The translations under genes were made by a program, and so were the position numbers. This document shows, one piece after another, positions 6,103 to 6,986 of a DNA stretch of 6,986 nt. The notes beneath the pieces were generated by a model. It had not been told where the DNA came from. It saw nothing but the letters and a program-made list of their open reading frames with translations, and did no database searches. The DNA lies in assembly GCA_964434955.1 (NCBI GenBank), contig CAYSXI010000231.1, forward strand, positions 1 to 6,986, given 5' to 3'. Each line of letters starts with the position of its first letter. The stretch's first letter is position 1. The DNA comes from JANQLU01 sp964434955 (lineage in GTDB: Bacteria > Planctomycetota > Planctomycetia > Pirellulales > Pirellulaceae).

Positions 6103-6597
6103 ATGACTGAGTTCACACATTTTGACGAAAAAGGTCAAAGCCGCATGGTCGATGTCGGCGAAAAAGGTGTGACTGCTCGGCTGGCGCGTGCAGGCGCCTG
6201 GATTCGCTGCCATGAATCAACGGCCAAAGCGATTTTCAATTTGGAAGTTGCAAAAGGTAATGTTCTGGAGGTGGCTCGACTCGCGGGCATCATGGCGGCG
6301 AAAAAAACTCCCGACTTGATTCCGCTTTGTCACCCAATCAACATTCAATCGATTACGGTTTCGTTCGAGCAAGTCGATTCGACTCTTATCAAGGTCGAAT
6401 CGATGGTCAAGGCGAACGATCGAACCGGCGTCGAAATGGAAGCTTTGACGGCGGCATCCGTAGCGGCACTCACGGTTTACGACATGTGTAAAAGCTTGGA
6501 ACGTTCGATGTGCATCGAGCGAATCGAGTTGATTGAAAAAGCGGGCGGGAAAAGCGGGCACTACCTGGCAGATGAGACTTCGCAGGACGCAAACTGA
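6103..6597 (+). CDS. moaC: Cyclic pyranopterin monophosphate synthase MoaC
   Basis: Catalyses the second half of the first step of molybdenum cofactor synthesis, turning the MoaA product 3',8-cyclo-7,8-dihydro-GTP into cyclic pyranopterin monophosphate; cytoplasmic, hexameric in known relatives. The 164 residues match the family length and show MVDVGEK (15-21), KGNVLEVARLAG (51-62), LCHPI (75-79), GVEMEALTAASVAALTVYDMCK (109-130, split here by residue: E111, E113, D127, K130) and GGKSGHY (148-154). Residues corresponding to the E. coli active site (K51, H77, E111/E113, D127, K130) are present. The ATG at 6103 is chosen because the protein then begins like E. coli MoaC, although no clear Shine-Dalgarno precedes it. 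A TTG at 6049 with AAAAGG upstream would add 18 residues without family support. No other moa, mog or moe gene is in the window. The next gene starts three bases after the stop. Confidence 0.96.
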   Translation: MTEFTHFDEKGQSRMVDVGEKGVTARLARAGAWIRCHESTAKAIFNLEVAKGNVLEVARLAGIMAAKKTPDLIPLCHPINIQSITVSFEQVDSTLIKVESMVKANDRTGVEMEALTAASVAALTVYDMCKSLERSMCIERIELIEKAGGKSGHYLADETSQDAN

Positions 6598-6600
6598 CCG

Positions 6601-6986
6601 ATGTTAATCCAAAGAACTTATCATCACCCCGGGCTAAAATCGATTGTCGACGTCGTCGCCAATCCACTTCAAGACTCCATGGCACTGCTCTCGCGGTACA
6701 TGGAGAACGAAATCCCATTCGTTGATAAAGTTTTGCAACATGGAAACATGATCTCGGGCAAACGCCTTCGCCCGACACTTCTGCTTCTGGTTGCCGGCAA
6801 CCTTGGAAACATCGATCGGAGGCACATTGCGCTGGCGGCTGCAATCGAGATGATTCACACAGCAACACTTGTTCACGATGATATCATCGATGAAGCGAGT
6901 ACTCGCCGGCATCTGCCCAGCGTTCACGAACGCTGGAACTCGCCGACGGCTGTATTGCTGGGTGATTACCTGTTCTCAAATGCGGT
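6601..6986 (+). CDS. Polyprenyl diphosphate synthase, N-terminal part (runs off the window)
   Basis: Trans-prenyltransferase that elongates allylic diphosphates with isopentenyl diphosphate to make a long-chain prenyl diphosphate, most likely for the menaquinone side chain. Only 128 codons are present; the reading frame is open to the right edge, so about 190-200 residues, including the second Asp-rich motif, are missing. Visible are GKRLRP (53-58), which binds the substrate diphosphate, HTATLVHDDIIDEASTRR (86-103) with the first Asp-rich motif DDIID (93-97), and GDYLF (121-125). Small residues A88 and T89 sit five and four positions before the motif, where short-chain enzymes often have aromatics, so a long-chain (IspB/HepT-like) product is favoured. 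It starts three bases after the moaC stop with only AGGA 13 bases upstream, so co-transcription and perhaps coupling with moaC are likely. Chain length cannot be fixed from this fragment. Confidence 0.92.
   Translation, partial: MLIQRTYHHPGLKSIVDVVANPLQDSMALLSRYMENEIPFVDKVLQHGNMISGKRLRPTLLLLVAGNLGNIDRRHIALAAAIEMIHTATLVHDDIIDEASTRRHLPSVHERWNSPTAVLLGDYLFSNA

Noticed and set aside
6470..6927. Minus-strand open frames over moaC and the polyprenyl synthase
   Set aside because: They oppose two genes with clear catalytic motifs and have no features of their own.

Overview
The window most likely comes from a planctomycete (Planctomycetota, Pirellulales-like), inferred from gene content. It has moderate GC, a secreted formylglycine-type sulfatase whose C-terminal tail resembles the planctomycete-type sulfatases I recall, an MsbA-like ABC exporter joined to an arabinose-5-phosphate isomerase, and few strong Shine-Dalgarno sites. 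No database search was possible, so the taxon is an inference. All five complete genes and the one partial gene belong to recognisable families. I found no mobile element, CRISPR array, rRNA or tRNA.

Layout: bases 1-259 hold no convincing gene, only an edge-truncated open frame to 126 and a small tandem duplication. Next, on +, comes a membrane protein with an N-terminal zinc ribbon and a DUF805-type domain (260-1033). It converges on a minus-strand sulfatase (1036-2556) with two bases between the stop codons. Bases 2557-2720 carry a sigma70-like promoter candidate for the sulfatase and three 17-bp tandem repeats. Upstream of these, also on minus, is a two-gene unit: an MsbA-like ABC exporter (3746-5740) whose TGA overlaps the ATG of a KpsF/KdsD-type isomerase (2721-3746). 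A 362-base divergent intergenic region (5741-6102) follows. On +, moaC (6103-6597) is followed after three bases by a long-chain polyprenyl diphosphate synthase (6601 to the window edge, incomplete).

How the genes fit together: the isomerase makes arabinose 5-phosphate, the first committed precursor of Kdo, and an MsbA-type exporter flips lipid-linked envelope material. The coupled pair therefore points to outer-membrane lipopolysaccharide or another surface glycan. The sulfatase probably acts outside the cytoplasmic membrane on sulfated polysaccharide and seems to be transcribed separately. MoaC (molybdenum cofactor) and the polyprenyl synthase (quinone side chain or undecaprenyl-type carrier) form a second tight unit that may serve respiration.

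The most unusual non-coding signal is the moaC leader. It contains a terminator-like hairpin with a T6 tract that overlaps an alternative perfect 8-bp hairpin, and two further complementary segments could disrupt it. This resembles transcription attenuation but rests only on complementarity seen by eye. I see no clear undescribed multi-gene system here.
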